Shown: positions 43,464 to 56,643, counted from the stretch's first letter. The stretch is 64,000 nt of DNA from Erythroxylum novogranatense (GCA_029891385.1 CM057235.1:14374001-14438000), one strand, 5' to 3'. Notes: generated from the sequence alone by a model not told the origin. Program-made: numbers and translations.

Positions 43464-44137
43464 TGTTGGTGTTGGACTCCGAACCTTGAGTGACAAATTG
43501 ATTTAGTAATATGAATGATCAAGTGGATGAGTTGATTGAAATGAAGTTATATAGCAAGAATTAGAAAGAAAAAGTGTGAAAATTTGAAGGATTTAGAAAG
43601 TTTGACTTTTTGGAGAGAGAATGTTTGACTTTGAGAGTTGACTTATGATTTAGGCAAAATTTGATAAAATGGTCTTCTGGAAACTTGTAGGTTATGTTAA
43701 GAGATTTTGTGGACATAAAGTTTGTAATTTTTCGATATCGAGTGAAAGTTATGATCACCAAAGTTTATGTTTGATCGGGTTTGACTTTTATATTGGTTGA
43801 AACTTTGACTGAGAAATTAACCTAGTTAGAGGTTAATTGAGCTTTGATGTTTTCATGAAAATTGAAGGATTTGTTTTGATCTTTATTTCGATATAAAGTA
43901 TGCAATTTTTCGATCTCGAATATTAAGTTATGATTTTTACAAGTTTGTATAGAGGATAGTATCTTTGACGGAAAATGGACTCCGTAGGAGTTGAATTGAG
44001 TTTTATGTTCTTCTTGGAAGATTTAGAGCTTCTCTCAAGCTTTCTATAGAGACTAAGTTTGTCAAAATCGGAGTTCGGGAGTAAAAGTTATGAATTTCGA
44101 AGTTTTAGTTAAAAAAAAGTTTGATATTGCTCATGAA

Positions 44138-44295
44138 GCGCCTCGCTAGGCTGGGCTCGCCTAGCAAGGCGGGCGCCAACAGGCGCTCGCTAGGCGACAG
44201 GTCGCCCTAGAGGCGGGCGCCACAGGCTCCTCGCTAGGCGACGCCGCCCTAGCGAGGCGGGCTCTCGCCTCATGAGTTGGGCGTCCGCACGCCAT
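44138..44295. repeat. CGCTAGGCGA-type palindrome cluster, A2 5' LTR
   Basis: Repeated CGCCTAGC/GCTAGGCG words in 160 bp of GC-rich sequence. The 3' LTR counterpart (49368-49498) reads mostly CGCCCTAGCGAGGCG, so the two LTRs differ more here than elsewhere. Confidence 0.75.
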
Positions 44296-46372
44296 CCGAC
44301 GCCTTTTCTTCTTAAATTTTGATTTCTTTGTTTTAATCCGACCTTTGCTCACTATTTTGCCTATATCTTTTCCGTCCGACATCCGATTGAGTTGATTCTT
44401 TTTGTGTTGGATTTCTAAGACAATGAATTTCATTTTATAAGAAATTTGTGAACTTTTGAGATTAAATTAATGGTGATTAATTTAATCAAAGTGAGTCGGG
44501 AAATTTTCCAAGCATGATTCAGTGTTTTGTGAAATTCGGGATCTGTAGAGATCCGATTGAAGCGATTCTTAAGGCGAAATAAAGATAAGACAAGGGGCTA
44601 CAAATCATATGAAGACATGAAATGTCAATTTTGTCCTTAGGACTTTTAATTTTTGAATTTAAGTTCGGATTAGGGTGTAATTTTTAGATTGGGAACACCT
44701 GTGAGTAATTTGAGTATAACTTTTGATCTGGGAATCGAAATGAGACGATTCTTGTTTTGAATTAAACTAGAGACATAAGGCTACAATTGTTATGAAGACA
44801 TCGAGTTTCAATTCTGGGATTAAGAATGTGAAATTTTGGACGGAAATAATCGTACATGAAAAATGTGTTAGAATATGGATATACCCGAACTGTTTTGTGC
44901 ATAACTTTTGATGTAGTGATCGGAATTGAGCGCGGTCAGTGGTGTTGGATTCGTATGATTGAGAGGAACATTTCTCGAGAAGGAAGTTTTGACAAACTCC
45001 TTCAGATTGATAGTGCGAATCAAACCGCAAGTAAGTGTAACTTTAAGTTTTGAATGGAGGGCAATTTGGTCATTTGACCATCAATTAATGAAACACACTT
45101 GAGGAGTGTCGTTTTGGCTTATTAAGAGCCACGAATGGGCTGGAGAAGTCTGGAATTTCAGAAGAAAGGAAAGAAAATAAGAAGGAGAAGAAGAATGGAG
45201 AAGTTTCGGATATTGGAGAAAAGAGAGAGAAAGGTAAGTTTGATTTTGTTCTACTTAATTCTTCAAGCTTTTGGGACTTTTCCAAGAAGGAAAATAATGG
45301 AGAATGATGAGAGCTTCCTAAGGAACCAAGAAACTTTGAATTTGGAGGAGAAAAGAGGTAAGAGAAATTGTTCTACTTTGAGATTTTGATTAATTTTCGG
45401 TTTAGAATTATGACATATGAGATGGGTTTATGGATTGTGGAATTAATTTTGACGTATATGCTTTAGGTTGGGTTTAATTTTGGATGAAAAATTGATTAAG
45501 GTTTAGGCTTAATTTTATGATTGAGAATTTTGAGATATTTTGGTGTAGAATTATAGGAAATATGATGAATTGATGATATATGAAATCAATTTCGAAGAAT
45601 TTGTATTTTATGGTATTGAATTGGGATAAATTGGTTTAGGCCAATTTTAAGATTTGGGGATTTTTGAAATTGAGGATTTAAATAGTTTGGAATTAATGTG
45701 AATTGAGGAATTGTGAGATTAATTTTGAAGAAATTATGTTTTATGAGATTGAATTCGAGTGTCTTGGTTTAGGCCAATTTTGAAAATTGGGGATTTTCAA
45801 AATTGGAGATTGAAATAGCTTGAATGTAAATGGAATTGGTGAATTCCTAAGTTGATTGTGAAAATTAAGTATTTTCTGATGTGAAATTTGGATGATTATG
45901 GTTTAGGTTTTGGTATTTTGGAAGAGAGAAAAAGCAAGGATCAATTGGAGCTTGAAATCAAGTTTCCGCAAAAATTGAGGTGGGTAGCATATTTATAATT
46001 TGATCTGTAAGCTTAATATGAAATTTGTGAAAATGAAAGAAAGCAAAATTTTGTATGCTTGATAAATTATTGGAAATGTTTGAAAATAAGAATTGATTTA
46101 AAGTTGGAAAATATGATTTCGAATGATTTCAGAAATTGGTACAAGTTTAAATTCAATTGTCATAAATGCATTATTGAATTATGCACATCGATTGAATGAT
46201 TTGATTTTTGAAATTGATTTGAATGATGAATTGATCGAATTGTCTGTTATGTGAATGTGTGGAAAATCAAGAATTTGAAAAGTGCCTTCAGCATTCTCAA
46301 ATCTCGTTTCGATTATGTGTTATGTGGGTCGGTTAGGTCCTTTGGTGAGTCGTATTGTCTCTATTCGTAGTA

Positions 46373-46858
46373 AGCCCTCACTCGGCTGCTCGCTAGTGGC
46401 ACGGAACTCCGATTTCGATTCCTCATGACTACTTGGACCGCTTATGAAAGTGTAGTACGTTCTATTCTGTTGCATGTGACCGCTATGCGGGGCAAGACGT
46501 CTATTGGACCAAACCGACCATTTTGATCTCATTATGTGATTTTGATTTTGTTAATGTGCGTGATAATTTGCCGATGTGATTGCATTCATGTTTATGAGAA
46601 ATTTTGGAAAAATGAAGAAAAGGGTTTTCAATCGAAATTTATGAAATTTGATATGAAAAGTTTGGAAAAATTGAAAAGAGTTTGAGAGAAATATTTCAAA
46701 GTTGAAAAAGTTGAAACATTAGCCCTTTTGGCAAAAAGTTTATAAAGAAATGTTTTCTGCTTATTTATCAGTTTATAAATGTGTTATCCACGAGCTTCCG
46801 AGCTCACCCCCCCTTTCATCCCCATCTCCGTGTTTCGAAAGGTGAGATTGGATGAAAG
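46373..46858 (+). other. Conserved box and hairpin block, A2 5' LTR
   Basis: Box GCCCTCACTCGGCTGCTCGC at 46373-46393 (some changes), a weakened GACTACT/AGTGTAGT hairpin (46427-46457), GAGCT-TCCG-AGCTC (46792-46805), and CTTTCATCC/GGATGAAAG with inner ATCTC/GAGAT. Confidence 0.55.
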
Positions 46859-47841
46859 AATGTGAAGACATCAGTTCCGACGGTTTTGTGCTTTTGAAAT
46901 TTGCATGAGTTAGTTTTGAGTAATCTGAAATTTGAGTATGGAAATGTTTATGGTTTAAGATAGATTTGAAAGAAAGTGTATTTGTGTATAAAGTTGAGTA
47001 TCGGGAATGATTGAGAAATTTGTATATGAAATCGAGAAATTGGTATATGAAATCATGAATAGCTTGGGCATATATATTTGTGTTTGATTACGGAATAAGT
47101 TTGAATTATGAAAATAGTAGATTGAATGACAAGTATGAGATTGTTTTAGAATTAGGTTTGTGTCTATTCTGTTGATATCCGGACGGAGGGTCCGGTGGAT
47201 TCTGATATTTGTGTGATTGATTGGCATTTAGAAGTGTATTTCTTTACCCTCGCAGTTTTGGGTTAGGAAAAAGGCACCGTTATCTTTTAAAATTCGATAA
47301 AATTGGAAAAAAAATAGAATTTGAGATTTGTATGGATGAATAAGAATTTGTATGATTGTTGAGTTTCGGGTTTAAGAATGAATTTTCCTATGGGAAATTA
47401 TATGGATGTGATTGATGTAAGAAATGAGAATAAGAAAGAAAAAAAAAATTATATCAGATTTTGGAACGTCTTAGGATCCCCAACGCGATTCTCGCTTTCC
47501 TGTTCTTTGCTTAGTCACGTATGTCGGAAAGTGTTTCATTTACATTGATTTGTTTGCTTACTTTGTTTTCTATCCGAATTCGCTTTTGCATTCGATTCGA
47601 TCCCGCCGCTTATTCGTTCCGCTTTGTGATTCGTATTCGATTATTTCGCTTCGCTATATTCGATTGAATCTGTTCGTTTGATTCGATTAGTATTTGCTTC
47701 CGCTTCGCTACTTTCGGATTTGTTCGCTTCCGCATTTTGTTTTCGATCCGAAATTTCCGCTTCCCTTCGTTTCCGCTTGCTTCGGTTTCCGTTCTGCTTA
47801 TGTATAAGTAGTTGGGTTCCGAATACGGGATCCATCATTTA

Positions 47842-47853
47842 TGGTATCAGAGC
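47842..47853 (+). other. Primer-binding site (initiator-Met tRNA), A2
   Basis: TGGTATCAGAGC four bases after the LTR end ATCA. A second near copy, AGTATCAGAGCCCAG, lies at 47906-47920. Confidence 0.9.
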
Positions 47854-48686
47854 CCAGTATTATGAACTTGGGCGATATGTTTGTTTCATGGGCAATCTTC
47901 GGCTAAGTATCAGAGCCCAGTTTTATGATCATACTTGGGCAATATGATTATCGAGATTGAATTTAGTGATTGTCTGAGTGAGGTTAAGAAATTTGATTGA
48001 TTTTAGGTGTGTGTTAATGAACTTGAGATTTGAAGTTCATTATGGCATTATGCGATGAGAATTTTAAAATAAATTTGGATGATTCGACTTTACACATTTA
48101 TGAGATTAAAATAAGAAATGCTTGAAGGATAGGAGTAAATGAGAAATATTTGGAGAATTAAATTGATTGTGGATTAAAGTGACGAGAATCATAATCGATT
48201 TTAGGAATGTAAAATTGATGAGCATGACTTGTCATGCCTTATTTGAAGAATTAAAGTGATTGTTTGTTTAGAGTGTTAAGAATATGTTTGATTTTCGGAA
48301 TGTGTTGAGGAAATTAAGATTAGAACTTCTTGAGAAATTGTGATGAATTGATATAGATGAAAGAATGATGACATAGTGATGATTAAACCATATTAGGGTT
48401 CCTTAAGAAATGGACCATTAATTTGTGCCCATATATGAAGAAATAATGAGTTATAGATATAGTGTTTTGATATGATATGAGTGGTATATGATTTAAGGAA
48501 ATGAAATTTGTGAAGAGATTGCGAATAGGTTTGAAGCGTAAAAAGTGATGAAAAAGAAATTGATTATGAGTTGTGGAAAGAAATTAGTGAGAAAGTGCTT
48601 GATGATTTTTTATTTAGAAAGAAATTTATGTAAGAATGAGTTACTTGGAGTTAAGTAAATATGAATTTCGAGGACGAAATTCTTTT

Positions 48687-48700
48687 AAGAGGGGGAGAAA
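48687..48700 (+). other. Polypurine tract, A2
   Basis: AAGAGGGGGAGAAA, adjoining the 3' LTR at 48701 and identical to that of A1. Confidence 0.85.
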
Positions 48701-49367
48701 TGTTGGACCCCGAACCTTGAGTGACAAATTGATTTAGTAATATGAATGATCAAGTGGATGAGTTGATTGAAATGAAGTTATATAGCAAGAATTAGAAAGA
48801 AAAAGTGTGAAAATTTGAAGGATTTAGAAAGTTTGACTTTTGGAGAGAATGTTTGACTTTGAGAGTTGACTTATGATTTAGGCAAAATTTGATAAAATGG
48901 TCTTCTGGAAACTTGTAGGTTATGTTAAGAGATTTTGTGAACATAAAGTTTGTAATTTTTCGATATCGGGAGTGAAAGTTATGATCACCAAAGTTTATAT
49001 TTGATCGGGTTTGACTTTTATATTGGTTGAAACTTTGACTGAGAAATTAACCTAGTTAGAGGTTAATTGAGCTTTGATGTTTTCATGAAAATTGAAGGAT
49101 TTGTTTTGATCTTTATTTCGATATAAAGTATGCAATTTTTCGATCTCTAATATTAAGTTATGATTTTACAAGTTTGTATAGAGGATAGTATCTTTGACCG
49201 GAAAATGGACTCCCGTAGGAGTTGAATTGAGTTTTATGTTCTTCTTGGAAGATTTAGAGCTTCTCTCAAGCTTTCTATAGAGACTAAGTTTGTCAAAATC
49301 GGAGTTCGGAAGTAAAAGTTATGAATTTCGGAAGTTTTAGTTAAAAAAAAAAAAAAGTTTGACATTG

Positions 49368-49498
49368 CCTGCGAGCGCCCTCGCTAGGGCGAAGGCTCGC
49401 CCTAGCGGGGCGGGAGCGCCTCGCCCTAGCGAGGCGGGCTGCTCTCGCCCTCGCGAGGGCAAGGCTCGCCCTCGCGAGTTGGGCGTCCGTACGCCATC
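49368..49498. repeat. CGCCCTAGCGAGGCG palindrome cluster, A2 3' LTR
   Basis: Six or so GCCCTAGCG/CGCCTCGC/CCTCGCGAGG words. Nearby open frames on both strands are artefacts of this repeat. Confidence 0.8.
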
Positions 49499-51587
49499 CG
49501 ACGCCGTTTTGCTTCTTAAATTTTTGATTTCTTTGTTTTTAATCCGACCTTTGCTCACTATTTTGCCTATATCTTTTCCGTCCGACATCCGATTGAGTTG
49601 ATTCTTTTTGCGTTGGATTCCTAAGACAATGAATTTCATTTTATAAGAAATTTAGAACTTTTGAGATTAAATTAATGGTGATTAATTTAATCAAAGTGAG
49701 TCGGGAAATTTTCCGAGCATGATTCAGTGTTTTGTGAAATTCGGGATCTGTAGAGATCCGATTGAAGCGATTCTTAAGGCAAAATAAAGATAAGACAAGG
49801 GGCTACAAATCATATGAAGACATGAAATGTCAATTTTGTCCTTAGGACTTTTAATTTTTGAATTTAAGTTCGGATTAGGGTGTAATTTTTAGATTGGGAA
49901 CACCTGTGAGTAATTTGAGTATAACTTTTGATCTGGGAATCGAAATGAGACGATTCTTATTTTGAATTAAACTAGAGACATAAGGCTACAATTGTTATGA
50001 AGACATCGAGTTTCAATTCTGGGATTAAGAATGTGAAATTTTGGACGGAAATAATCGTACATGAAAAATGTGTTAGAATATGGATATACCCGAACTATTT
50101 TGTGCATAACTTTTGATGTAGTGATCGGAATTGAGCGCGATCAGTGGTGTTGGATTCGTATGATTGAGAGGAACATTTCTCGAGAAGAAAGTTTTGACAA
50201 ACTCCTTCAGATTGATAGTGCGAATCAAACCGCAAGTAAGCGTAACTTTAAGTTTTCAATGGAGGGCAATTTGGTCATTTGACCATCAATTAATGAAACA
50301 CACTTGAGGAGTGTCGTTTTGGCTTATTAAAAGCCACGAATGGGCTGGAGAAGTCTGGAATTTCAGAAGAAAGGAAAGAAAATAAGAAGGAGAAGAAGAA
50401 TGGAGAAGTTTCGGATATTGGAGAAAAGAGAGAGAAAGGTAAGTTTGATTTTGTTCTACTTAATTCTTCAAGCTTTTGGGACTTTTCCAAGAAGGAAAAG
50501 AATGGAGAATGATGAGAGCTTCCTAAGGAACCAAGAAACTTTGAATTTGGAGGAGAAAAGAGGTAAGAGAAATTGTTCTACTTTGAGATTTTGATTAATT
50601 TTCGGTTTAGAATTATGACATATGAGATGGGTTTATGGATTGTGGAATTAATTTTGACGATATGCTTTAGGTTGGGTTTAATTTTGGATGAAAAATTGAT
50701 TAAGGTTTAGGCTTAATTTTATGATTGAGAATTTTGAGATATTTTGGTGTAGAATTATAGGAAATATGATGAATTGATGATATATGAAATCAATTTCGAA
50801 GAATTTGTATTTTATGGTATTGAATTGGGATAAATTGGTTTAGGCCAATTTTAAGATTTGGGAATTTTTGAAATTGAGGATTTAAATAGTTTGGAATTAA
50901 TGTGAATTGAGGAATTGTGAGATTAATTTTGAAGAAATTATGTTTTATGAGATTAAATTCGAGTGTCTTGGTTTAGGCCAATTTTGAAAATTGGGGATTT
51001 TCAAAATTGGAGATTGAAATAGCTTGAATGTAAATGGAATTGGTGAATTCCTAAGTTGATTGTGAAAATTAAGTATTTTCTGATGTGAAATTTGGATGAT
51101 TATGGTTTAGGTTTTGGTATTTTGGAAGAGAGAGAAAAGCAAGGATCAATTGGAGCTTGAAATCAAGTTTCCGGCAAAAATTCGAGGTGGGTAGCATATT
51201 TATAATTTGATCTGTAAGCTTAATATGAAATTTGTGAAAATGAAAGAAAGCAAAATTTTGTATGCTTGATAAATTATTGGAAATGTTTGAAAATAAGAAT
51301 TGATTTAAAGTTGGAAAATATGATTTCCGAATGATTTCCGAGAAATTGGTACAAGTTTAAATTCAATTGTCATAAATGCATTATTGAATTATGCACACTG
51401 ATTGAATGATTTGATTTTTGAAATTCGTATTTGAATGATGAATTGATCGAATTGTCTGCGTTATGTGAATGTGTGGAAAATCAAGAATTTGAAAAGTGCC
51501 TTCGGGCATTCTGAAATCTCGTTTCGATTATGTGTTATGTGGGTCGGTTAGGTCCTTTGGTGAGTCAGCGCTGTCTCTATTCGTAAA

Positions 51588-52085
51588 GCCCTCACTCGGC
51601 TGCCCGCTAGTGGCACGGAACTCCGATTTCGGATTCCCTCACGACTACACTGGACCGCTTTGCGGGAAAGTGTAGTACGTTTCTATTCTGATCATGGACC
51701 GCTATATGCGGGATCGCGCGAGACGCTCTGTTGGACCAAACCGACCATTTTGATCTGTTATGTGATTTTGATTTTGTTAATGTGCGTGATAATTTGCCGA
51801 TGTGATTGCATTCATGTTTATGAGAAATTTTGGAAAAATGAAGAAAAGGGGTTTTCAATCAGGAAATTTATGAAATTTGATATGAAAAGTTTGGAAAAAT
51901 TGAAAAGAGTTTGAGAGAAATATTTCAAAGTTGAAAAGTTGAAACATTAGCCCTTTTGGCAAAAAGTTTATAAAGAAATGTTTTCTGCTTATTTATCAGT
52001 TTATAAATGTGTTATCCACGAGCTTCCGAGCTCACCCCCCCTTTCATCCCCATCTCCAGGTTTCGAGTAGGAGATTGGATGAAAG
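51588..52085 (+). other. Conserved box and hairpin block, A2 3' LTR
   Basis: Contains the same four parts as A1. The ACTACACT/AGTGTAGT hairpin has an extended GGACCGC/GCGGG upper stem not found in A1, whereas A1 has AA/TT next to its GACTACAC stem. Confidence 0.6.
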
Positions 52086-53886
52086 AATGTGAAGACATCA
52101 GTTCCGACGGTTTTGTGCTTTTGAAATTTGCATGAGTTAGTTTTGAGTAATCTGAAATTTGAGTATGGAAATGTTTATGGTTTAAGATAGATTTGAAAGA
52201 AAGTGTATTTGTGTATAAAGTTGAGTATCGGAATGATTGAGAAATTTGTATATGAAATCGAGAAATTGGTATATGAAATCATGAATAGCTTGGGCATATA
52301 TATTTGTGTTTGATTCTGGGAATAAGTTTGAATTATGAAAATAGTAGATTGAATGACAAGTATGAGATTGTTTTAGAATTAGGTTTGTGTCTATCTGGCG
52401 ATATCCCGACGGAGGGTCCGGTGGATTCTGATATTTGTGTGATTGATTGGCATTTAGAAGTGTATTTCTTTACCCTTGCGAGGTTTGGGTTAGGAAAAAG
52501 CAGCCGTTATCTTTGAAATTTCGATAAAATTGGAAAAAAAATAGAATTTGAGATTTGTATGGATGAATAAGAATTTGTATGATTGTTGAGTTTGGGTTTA
52601 AGAATGAATTTTCCTATGGAAATTATATGGATGTGATTGATGTAAGAAATGAGAATAAGAAAGAAAAAAATTATATCGATTTTGGAACGTCTTAGGATCC
52701 CCAACGCGATTCATTTCTGTTCTTTGCTTAGTCACGGATGTCGGAAAGTGTTTCAGATTTACATTGATTTGTTTGCTTACTTTGTTTTCTATCCGAATTC
52801 GCTTTTGCATTCGATTCGATCCCGCTTTAAACTTATTCGTTCCGCTTTGTGATTCAGATTCGATTATTTCGCTCGCTATATTCGATTGAATCTGCTTTGT
52901 TTGATTCGATTAGTATTTGCTTCCGCTTCGCTACTTTCGGATTTGTTCGCTTCCGCATTTTGTTTTCGATCCGAAATTTCCGCTTCCCTTCGTTTCTGCT
53001 TGCTTCGGTTTCCATTCTGCTTATGTATAAGTAGTTGGGTTCCGAATACGGGATCCATCAGTTGGGACCCGATCCAGGAACCGGATCCCAACCGAAAAAC
53101 GAAGAGAACGAAGGGAACGGAATCGAATGGAAATGGAAATTCCGTATCGAAATTGCGAATCGAATATAAAATCGAATCATAAATAACGAACGAAAGCGTA
53201 AGAAGTAACATGGAATCGAAAAGCGAGTCGAATTCAGAAATCGAAACGGAAGCATAACAAATGTGCTGAAGTAAAACGAAACGAAGCGGAATCGATACTT
53301 AACAAATGTCCGACATCCGAGAACAAGAAGGAACACAGGATCACAATCGCGTTGGAAACCCTAAGACGTTCCAAAATTCGGTATAAATTTTTCTTTTTTC
53401 TTTCTTATTCTCATTTCTTACATCAATCACATCCATACAATTTCCCATAGGAAATTCAATTTTAAACCCAAAACTTAGCAATCATACAAAATCTTATACA
53501 AATCCATACAAATCTCAAATTACACTTTATTCTCATTTTATCGAAATTTTGGCAGCATAACGACTGCATTTATCCTAACCCAAACCTGCAAAGGTAAAGA
53601 AATACACTTCTAAAAGCCAAACATATCTCAGAATCATCGGACTCTTCCGTCCGGAATCCAAACACCAGCAAAACGCAAACCTAAATCTAATACTTCCATA
53701 ATTCTCAATTCAATACCAAACTCATATACAATTTCTTACTCTTAAACATTCAGTCATAATCTTCATACATTCTGAAAAACATCATAATCACTTAATGGAA
53801 ATTCAAGCCATATACAAATATTCCAAATCTCAATATTTACATAACAATACAAACGATGCAAAAACGGACCCAAAAGTCTTCACATT

Positions 53887-54359
53887 CTTTCATCCGATCT
53901 CCTGCTCGACAACTGGAGATGGGGATGAAAGGGGGGTGAGCTCGAAAGCTCGTGGATAACACATTTATAAATTGAATAATAAGCAGAAATCAATTTTCAT
54001 AAACTTTTTGCCAAAAGGCTTATTTTTCAAACTTTTCAATTTTCAAATATTCTTCTCAAACCCTTTTCAATATTTTCCAAACTTTATTTTTAATAACTCA
54101 TTCTATCAATTCTCAAAATTCTTAAATGTTTCATAAACATGAATGCAAACACATAATATTTCAAATCACCAATCAAACATATAAAACATATCAAATGGCT
54201 TGGTTCGGTCCAAACAAAACGTACTGCACATTCCCGCATAACGGTTCTGTGCAGTCGTGAACAGAACGTACTACACTTTTCCGCATAGCGGTCCAGTGTA
54301 ACCGTGAAGGGAGTCCGAAATCGGAGCTCCGTGCCACTAGCGGGCAGCCGGGAGAAGGC
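53887..54359 (-). other. Conserved box and hairpin block, solo LTR F
   Basis: Minus strand order: box (54340-54359, exact), hairpin with TACACT/AGTGTA and CCGC-ata-GCGG (54270-54300), a second hairpin ACTGCACA/TGTGCAGT with CCG-cata-ACGG (54223-54255), GAGCT-TTCG-AGCTC (53938-53951), and CTTTCATCC...GGATGAAAG with ATCTCC/GGAGAT (53887-53931). The two tandem hairpins use different but self-complementary stems. Confidence 0.6.
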
Positions 54360-56462
54360 TTAACAGATAGAGACAGCGCTGACTCACAAAGGACCTACCA
54401 AACCCACATAACACATATCGAAAACGGAATTCAGATTGCCCGAAGGCACTTTTCGAAAATCTTGATTTTCACACATTCACATAGTGCATAATATTCAGTC
54501 ACTTCAAATCAATCAATTCACATTTAAATCAAAGTCATAACAATGAATGCAATAATTTCCTTCAATATAATTTAGATTTATTCAAAATTTCATTCTCACA
54601 TCATTCAAACAATCTAAACACAACGGATTTCATAGACTTTGCATTTTTGTAAAATTTATTCAGAAAGCCAATTTTTCAAACATTTTTAAAAACAATAATT
54701 TATCAAAAATCCAATTCTTGCTTTCTTTAATTTTTGAAACTTTATATATAGCTTACAATTCAAAATGTAAATATGCTACCCACCTCGAATTATTGCCAGA
54801 AACTTGATCCTAGCTCCAATTTGATCCTTGCTTCTTTCCTTCTTTCAATTAAAATCGACCTAAGCCACAATCATTCAAATTCCACATCATAATTTGCGAA
54901 ATTCCCAAAATTAACTATCGGAAATTCATAAACATCATACTTCCAAGCTTTCTAAAATCAGAATTTCTAAAATCCCCAATTTCAAAATTTGACCTAAACC
55001 AATACACTCAAATTCAATCTCATAAATAACTTAATTTTCAAAATTAATGTCAAAATTCATCAATTCACATTAATTCCAAAATATCTAAATCCTCAATTTC
55101 AAAAATCCCCAAATCTTAAAATTGGCCTAAACCAATTTATCCAAATTCAACACCATAAAACACAATCTCTTCAAAATTAACTTCATATTCCACATACCCA
55201 TATCATTATCTATCATTCTACACCAAAATATCACGAAATTCTTAATCACAAGATTAAGCCTAAACTTTAATCAAATTTTCATCCAAAATTAAACACAACC
55301 TAAGGCATATATACCAAAATCAACTTCATAAATCACAAACCCAAGCCCTTTTCCATACTTCTCAATCAAAAATTCATCAAAAACTTAAAGTCGAAAATTT
55401 TCTCTTACCTCTTTCTCCTTCTATTTTCGGATTTCTTGGTTCCCAAAGCAAGCTTTCTTCATTTCCAACCTTTTTCTCTCTTGGATCAACATGAAAATCC
55501 TTAAGAATCAAGTAGAAAAATCAAGCTTACCTTTCTCCATGGACGAAATCTTCTCCTCTCTTCTTTCTTTTATTTTCTTCTCCCTTTTCTTATGATTTTC
55601 CAGTCACTTTCGTGGCTTTAATATGCCCAAAACGACACCTCCCTTTTGTGTGTCATTAAATGATGGTTAATTGACCATTTTGCCCTCCATTCAAAGCTTA
55701 AAGTCATGCTTACTTGTGGGTTGATTCGCACTATCAAGATGAAGGAATTTGTCCAAACTTCCTTCTAGAGAAATGTTCCTCTCAATCATACGAATCCAAC
55801 GCCACTGACCGCTCTCAATTCGGATCACTACATCAAAAGTTATGCGTAAAACAGTTCAGGTATATCCATATTCTAACACATTTTCCATGTACGATTATTT
55901 CCGTCCAAAAGTTCACATTCTTAATCCCAGAATTGAAACTCGATGTCTTCATAACAATTGTAGCCTTATGTCTCTAGTTTAATTCAAAACAAGAATTGAC
56001 TCATTTCGATTCTCAGATTAAAAGTTATGCTCAAATTACTCTCAGGTGTTCCTAATCCAAAAAATTCACCCTAATCCGAACTTAAATTCAGAAATTAAAA
56101 GTCTTAGGGGCAAAATTGACATTTCATGTCTTCATATAATTTGTAGCCCTTTGTCTTATCTTTATTTCACCTCAAGAATCGCTTCAATCGGATCTCTACA
56201 GATCCCGAATTTCACAAAACACTGAACTATGCTCGGAAAATTTCCCGACTCACTTTGATTAAATTAATCACCATTAATTTAATCTCAAAAATTCACAAAT
56301 TTCCATGAGGATGTAGATAATTGTCTTAGGAATCCAACGCCGTAAGAATCAACTCAATCAGATGTCGGACGGAAAAGATATAAGCAAAATAGTAAACAAA
56401 GGTCAGATTTGGAGGAAATAACAAGCAAGAAAAGTCAAAACGGCGTCGTATTGAAGAAACAA

Positions 56463-56643
56463 AAATGGCGCCGTATCGAGCGAAACGCGCGCGCACTGGG
56501 CGTGGCGAGGGCTGGATCGCCCTGGCGACGCGTCGCCCTAGCGACACGAGCCGGACGTTCCCCATCACTACGGCGACGTGTCGCCGTAGTGATGCGAGCC
56601 GAACGCTCGTCATCGCTACGGCGACGTGTCGCCCTAGCGATGG
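56463..56643. repeat. GC-rich palindrome cluster, solo LTR F
   Basis: Words such as GGCGACGCGTCGCC, CGGCGACGTGTCGCCG and CGCCCTAGCGA in 180 bp. Open frames of 70-105 codons on both strands cross it and are not considered genes. Confidence 0.75.

Larger units (their letters stand above)
43470..47837 (+). repeat. A2 5' LTR
   Basis: 4368 bp. U3 modules that repeat the theme '...ttttCGATATCGaGtgaAAGTTATGA' (43730, 43915, 44070), GC palindromes (44138-44295), TATA-like CTTATTAAG near 45118, donor AAAGGTAAGTTT (GT at 45234), box (46373-46393), GAGCT hairpin (46792-46805), CTTTCATCC/GGATGAAAG stem (46813-46858). It ends in TTCGCTTCCGCTTC-rich sequence. Confidence 0.9.
47838..48700 (+). other. A2 internal domain, non-coding
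   Basis: 863 bp, no useful frame. It ends with an in-frame remnant NFEDEILLRGGE (48664-48699) of chromovirus pol overlapping the polypurine tract AAGAGGGGGAGAAA (48687-48700). Near the start the primer site and its next 15 bases are duplicated in tandem (47842-47856 and 47906-47920). Confidence 0.82.
43470..53060 (+). mobile_element. A2: second non-autonomous giant-LTR element
   Basis: LTRs 43470-47837 and 48701-53060 with TSD GTTGG at 43465-43469 and 53061-53065. The interior is 863 bp without coding capacity. It has the A1 architecture but is only partly similar in sequence: same primer site, polypurine tract, pol-tail remnant, conserved box and hairpins, but a different palindrome motif. 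LTR ends are TGTTGG and GATCCATCA. The two LTRs are very similar, so it is probably younger than the F copy it entered. Confidence 0.92.
48701..53060 (+). repeat. A2 3' LTR
   Basis: 4360 bp. Palindrome cluster 49368-49498, donor GT at about 50438, box 51588-51608, hairpin ACTACACT-GGACCGC/GCGGG-AGTGTAGT (51644-51676), GAGCT-TCCG-AGCTC (52020-52033), CTTTCATCC (52041-52049) with GGATGAAAG (52077-52085). Followed after five bases by F in inverted orientation. Confidence 0.92.
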
